Shown: positions 22,763 to 25,457 of the stretch, one piece after another | How positions within the stretch are numbered: position 1 is the stretch's first letter | Layout of the letters: each line of letters opens with the position of its first letter | Assembly: GCA_964346145.1 (NCBI GenBank) | Contig: CAYFTL010000027.1 | Location: forward strand, 1-25,457 | Source of the DNA: CAYFTL01 sp964346145 | Lineage (GTDB): Bacteria > Bacillota > Clostridia > Christensenellales > Aristaeellaceae | Direction: 5' to 3' | Length of the DNA stretch: 25,457 nt | Notes under the pieces: model-generated | The model's database searches: none | What the model was told of the DNA's origin: nothing | The model's input: only the letters and a program-made list of their open reading frames with translations | Position numbers and translations under genes: made by a program

Positions 22763-24205
22763 GTGGTCAAAGGAAGGAAATGGTTTTCGCTGGACAGGCG
22801 GCACTTGGGCGTAATTTTCGCGTTAAGCTGGCCGACGATGTTGGAATTTGCGCTGCAAACGATTGTGCAGTATGTAGACTCAGCCATGGTGGGACAAACC
22901 GGAGCATTGGCGACCGCTGCGGTCGGGTTGACCGCCAGCGTGGGTTGGTTGATTTCGGCTCCTATGTCGGCGATGGGCATAGGCGTGCTGGCCTTTATCG
23001 CCAGATCCTTGGGCGCTAAGGAAGAGGAAGATGCCCGGATTGCCAGCGTGCAGTCGGTGTTTTTGGTGCTTATTCTGGGGCTGATATTGGGCGCTGCGAC
23101 GCTGGCCATATCGCCCTACTTGCCTGGATGGCTGGGCGCCAATCCGGCGATTTGGGCGGATGCAACCGCTTATTTTTCCATTATTTGCATGCCTATGGTT
23201 TTTCGGGCGGCCATTATCGTGTTCGGTTCGGTGCTGCGGGCAGCGGGCGACATGAAAACACCGTTGGTGGCCGGGGTGGCCACCAACGTAATTAATATTG
23301 CGCTGAACTGGCTTTTGATTTATCCGGTGCGGCAAGCGACCTTGTTTGGCCGACAGATTACCCTGTGGGGCGCCGGGCTGGGGGTACAGGGTGCAGCGAT
23401 CGCGACGGCCATTGCATATGTGGTGGGGGGGACGCTGATTACTATATTTGTGTACAAGCACAAGAAGATTAGCTTTCGCGGGCAAAAGCTGCGCATCTAC
23501 CCCAAGGTGATGGGGGCTTGCGTGCGGGTGGGGATTCCGGTTATGCTCCAGCGGGTGTGCGTAAACTCAGGACATGTGATGTTTACCTCGCTGGTAGCCT
23601 CCCTGGACGCGGTTACAGAAGGAGTGGCTTTGGCCGCCCACTCGTTGGCCATTACGGCTGAGCAGGCCTTTTATATTCCAGGGTACGGATTGCAGGCGGC
23701 GGCGTCCACCCTGTCGGGCAACGCGCTGGGCGAGGGTGACTTGCGCAAGGTTGATCAAATCGGGTTTAGCGTGATTTGGATGACGGTGGCGCTGATGACG
23801 ATTACGGGTGCGATATTGTTTGCATTTCCTGAACAGGTCATGGGCATATTTATAAAAGACCCACGAGTGCAAGCTACAGGGGTGCAGCTATTGCGCATTG
23901 TGGCGATATCCGAGCCGGTGTTCGGACTGCTGATCATATTGGAGGGAATATTCAATGGGCTTGGGGACACCAGGGCGCCCGTCGTCTACTCGGTGCTGTC
24001 TATGTGGGTGGTCAGGAATCTGTGTACCTGGTTGATGATCAATGCATTTGGTTTGGGCTTGAACGCCGCTTGGTGGTGCATGGCTGCCGATAATGGATTG
24101 CGGGCTACGCTGCTGCTGGTGCGTTTTATTAGAGGCAGCTGGAAAAAGCGGGTGGCTATGTATGCGGATATCACCAGCGTTCCCTCGGTTGACAGCGGCG
24201 TGTAA
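22763..24205 (+). CDS. MATE family efflux transporter
   Basis: This 480-residue integral membrane antiporter of the MATE (NorM/DinF-like) family exports drugs or metabolites using a cation gradient. About 12 hydrophobic segments form two MatE repeats. The first begins IFALSWPTMLEFALQTIVQYVDSAMVGQTG; the second begins VRVGIPVMLQRVCVNSGHVMF. Typical loops include LGAKEEEDAR, a VLRAAGDMKTPL segment and the matching GIFNGLGDTRAPV in repeat two. The start is uncertain: the frame opens at ATG 22727, which has no upstream ribosome site and itself overlaps GGAGG, while GTG 22763 has AGGGG (22751-22755) 7 bases upstream and gives a normal N-terminus. No regulator is adjacent. Confidence 0.9.
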   Translation: MVKGRKWFSLDRRHLGVIFALSWPTMLEFALQTIVQYVDSAMVGQTGALATAAVGLTASVGWLISAPMSAMGIGVLAFIARSLGAKEEEDARIASVQSVFLVLILGLILGAATLAISPYLPGWLGANPAIWADATAYFSIICMPMVFRAAIIVFGSVLRAAGDMKTPLVAGVATNVINIALNWLLIYPVRQATLFGRQITLWGAGLGVQGAAIATAIAYVVGGTLITIFVYKHKKISFRGQKLRIYPKVMGACVRVGIPVMLQRVCVNSGHVMFTSLVASLDAVTEGVALAAHSLAITAEQAFYIPGYGLQAAASTLSGNALGEGDLRKVDQIGFSVIWMTVALMTITGAILFAFPEQVMGIFIKDPRVQATGVQLLRIVAISEPVFGLLIILEGIFNGLGDTRAPVVYSVLSMWVVRNLCTWLMINAFGLGLNAAWWCMAADNGLRATLLLVRFIRGSWKKRVAMYADITSVPSVDSGV

Positions 24206-24217
24206 GCATCGTATATT
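24189..24217 (+). promoter_or_regulatory. Strong sigma-A promoter of the histidine phosphatase gene
   Basis: TTGACA (24189-24194), exactly 17 bases, TATATT (24212-24217). The -35 lies inside the last codons of the MATE gene. Transcription would start about 30 bases before the phosphatase start codon. Confidence 0.78.
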
Positions 24218-24253
24218 AATACCGACATTCGTTTTTGGAAGGAGGGTATGCGT

Positions 24254-25183
24254 ATGCGATTGATATTCACCCGTCACGGGCAAACCGAATGGAATCTGCA
24301 AAAGCGCATGCAGGGCTCCCAGGACTCGGCGTTAACGCCACTAGGGCGCAAACAGGCGCAGGCGCTGGGGAAAAGGTTGCAATTGCTGCCCATTGATGCC
24401 GTATATGCAAGTCCACTCCCAAGGGCGCAGGACACGGCCCGGCTCCTTATCAAAAAGCGATCCGTTCCGATTTTTACCGATGAGAGGCTGGCCGAAGCTT
24501 CCTTGGGGGCCTTTGAAGGGATGACCATGCCCCAGGCGCTGGAGTACTTTCCCGAGCAGGCCGACAATTTTATGCACGATCCGGACGAGTTTTCTCCCGT
24601 TGGGGATGGGGAGAGCTTTCACGAAGTGCGCACGCGGGTGGCTGCCTTTTTGAGCCAATTTGATCCGGAAGACCAGCGAACGGTTTTGGTGGTTGCCCAC
24701 GCCCTGGTTTTGCGGGTGATTCGGCTGGAGCTGTTTGGTTATCCGCTGGGCAGATTGGGCGAGGTATCCGTACCCAGCTGTTGTTATTGCGAGGCGTTGC
24801 TGAATCCTTTGGGTTGGGAGGTGGTTGCCTTTGGCGAAAATTGGCATCACGCCCCCAGTTTTAAAGAGGGACATTGGTATGTGGGCAAGCATACGCCGCG
24901 CGGCGTGGCGCCGATAGGCACGATCGTTACCCCGTTTGCTTCGTTGGCCCGGGCTATCGGCAGCGATCCGGTGCGCATGGAAATCGGGCTGAATGGACAC
25001 ATAGACTACGACGGGCACCACGTCAGCCGATTGTACCGGGTGATGCAGCTAAATCCCAACGATTTGGAAGTGTTTGAAAGCCGGGAGATTCCCCTTTACC
25101 GCGCGTGGAAGTTAAAAACGCCGCACAAGATTGCGCCCGCATCTTTGCGCAAAGTCCGCGGGCGGGATCCGTTGGCGTTGTAG
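24254..25183 (+). CDS. Histidine phosphatase (phosphoglycerate-mutase-like) with extra C-terminal domain
   Basis: This is a 309-residue protein. Residues 1-200 are a histidine phosphatase domain: LIFTRHGQTEWN with catalytic H8 in the RHG motif, YASPLPRAQDTA (second arginine), LGAFEGM with the acid residue near 88, and VVVAHALVLRV with H149. It resembles CobC/GpmB-like broad-specificity phosphatases. The final ~105 residues (GKHTPRGVAPIGTIVTPFASLARAIG onward) are not part of the standard fold and I do not recognise them; they contain a Asp/His-rich NGHIDYDGHHVSRLYRV segment. ATG 24254 is preferred, with AAGGAGG (24239-24245) 8 bases upstream; ATG 24248 is only 2 bases from it. The substrate is unknown. 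Confidence 0.85.
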   Translation: MRLIFTRHGQTEWNLQKRMQGSQDSALTPLGRKQAQALGKRLQLLPIDAVYASPLPRAQDTARLLIKKRSVPIFTDERLAEASLGAFEGMTMPQALEYFPEQADNFMHDPDEFSPVGDGESFHEVRTRVAAFLSQFDPEDQRTVLVVAHALVLRVIRLELFGYPLGRLGEVSVPSCCYCEALLNPLGWEVVAFGENWHHAPSFKEGHWYVGKHTPRGVAPIGTIVTPFASLARAIGSDPVRMEIGLNGHIDYDGHHVSRLYRVMQLNPNDLEVFESREIPLYRAWKLKTPHKIAPASLRKVRGRDPLAL

Positions 25184-25277
25184 ATATTGGAATAGCAAGC
25201 CGGTTTTAGAAATCATGCTGTTTTGATTTTTGGAAGATAGCCAGTAGAGAATATAAGATTTTCACAATTGTAGAGAG

Positions 25278-25313
25278 AAAAAAAGGCTACACAACTGCGC
25301 AGCCTTTTTTTTA
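25278..25313. terminator. Bidirectional intrinsic terminator
   Basis: AAAAAAAGGCT (25278-25288) pairs with AGCCTTTTTTT (25301-25311), loop of 12 bases, T run on both strands. It separates the plus-strand phosphatase gene from the minus-strand gene at the right edge. Confidence 0.9.
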
Positions 25314-25344
25314 TTGTATATTTGTATAAAGCATAGAAAGAGGA

Positions 25345-25457
25345 TTAATTGGGTACGCCCAAATATTCGGCATCGCCCAGACCTAAGATGAGTAGGAAGA
25401 TGGAAGGCAGAAAGATAAGCCCTACCGCAAAACCATTGCTTTTGCCAAAGGCATATG
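25345..25457 (-). CDS. C-terminal fragment of a small membrane protein (DUF5684-like)
   Basis: Reading the minus strand from the window edge gives an open frame ending in a TAA at 25347-25345. The last ~37 residues include FGKSNGFAVGLIFLPSIFLL, then ILGLGDAEYLGVPN. A hydrophobic helix after an FGKxxGFA turn with a terminal ILGxGDAxYxG tail is characteristic of the C-terminus of DUF5684-type membrane proteins of Bacillota. The start lies beyond the window. It faces the histidine phosphatase gene across a shared terminator. Confidence 0.7.
   Translation of the reverse strand, partial: YAFGKSNGFAVGLIFLPSIFLLILGLGDAEYLGVPN

Noticed and set aside
22880..23485. 201-codon minus-strand frame opposite the MATE gene
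   Set aside because: Low-complexity His/Arg/Gln composition, no ribosome site; a shadow of the membrane-protein gene.
1..25457. tRNA genes, CRISPR arrays, insertion sequences, prophage genes
   Set aside because: I looked for cloverleaf-like stems with a GGTTCGA-type arm, regularly spaced repeats, and transposase or integrase motifs, and found none.

Overview
The window looks like the chromosomal replication-origin region of a Gram-positive anaerobe of the Bacillota, Clostridia-like. The grounds are the protein-family variants (dnaA, dnaN, ychF, short YidC, Jag with KH and R3H domains), strong AGGAGG-type ribosome sites, frequent TTG/GTG starts and roughly balanced GC. I make no species claim. 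No rRNA, tRNA, CRISPR array, transposase or phage gene was recognised.

Left part (1-5.5 kb): carbohydrate degradation. There is the C-terminal end of a large glycoside hydrolase with jelly-roll domains, an unassigned (beta/alpha)8-barrel glycosidase-like protein, and a full-length GH2 beta-galactosidase (lacZ) on the minus strand. The barrel gene and lacZ converge on a shared palindromic terminator.

Origin (5.6-9.8 kb): ychF on the minus strand diverges from dnaA-dnaN on the plus strand. DnaA boxes lie both upstream of dnaA and between dnaA and dnaN, giving a bipartite oriC. A trinucleotide-phased tract after the last box resembles DnaA-trios. Plus-strand base composition changes from C-rich to G-rich across dnaA-dnaN, as expected for a bidirectional origin.

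Right part (9.8-18.3 kb): a GNAT-HIT fusion protein, mnmE, a two-gene sugar-type ABC transporter lacking its binding protein, then rpmH-rnpA-yidD-yidC-jag. The usual recF/gyrB genes do not follow dnaN, and the rpmH-jag cluster lies downstream of dnaA in the same direction instead of divergently upstream. Local gene order has therefore been rebuilt around the origin.

Far right (18.3-25.5 kb): a PHP phosphoesterase, an AT-rich GNAT acetyltransferase that looks recently acquired, a DUF1858 CxxC protein, a ferritin-like diiron protein followed by phosphoglucomutase, a MATE exporter, a histidine phosphatase with an extra C-terminal domain, and the end of a membrane protein on the minus strand. Between the DUF1858 and ferritin-like genes is a compact stretch with a pair of facing DnaA-type boxes, two mutually exclusive hairpins and a strong terminator. 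It is the best candidate here for an undescribed regulatory RNA or DnaA-linked control element. Other candidates are a terminator-like hairpin in the dnaA leader and a DnaA-like box inside the ychF promoter.
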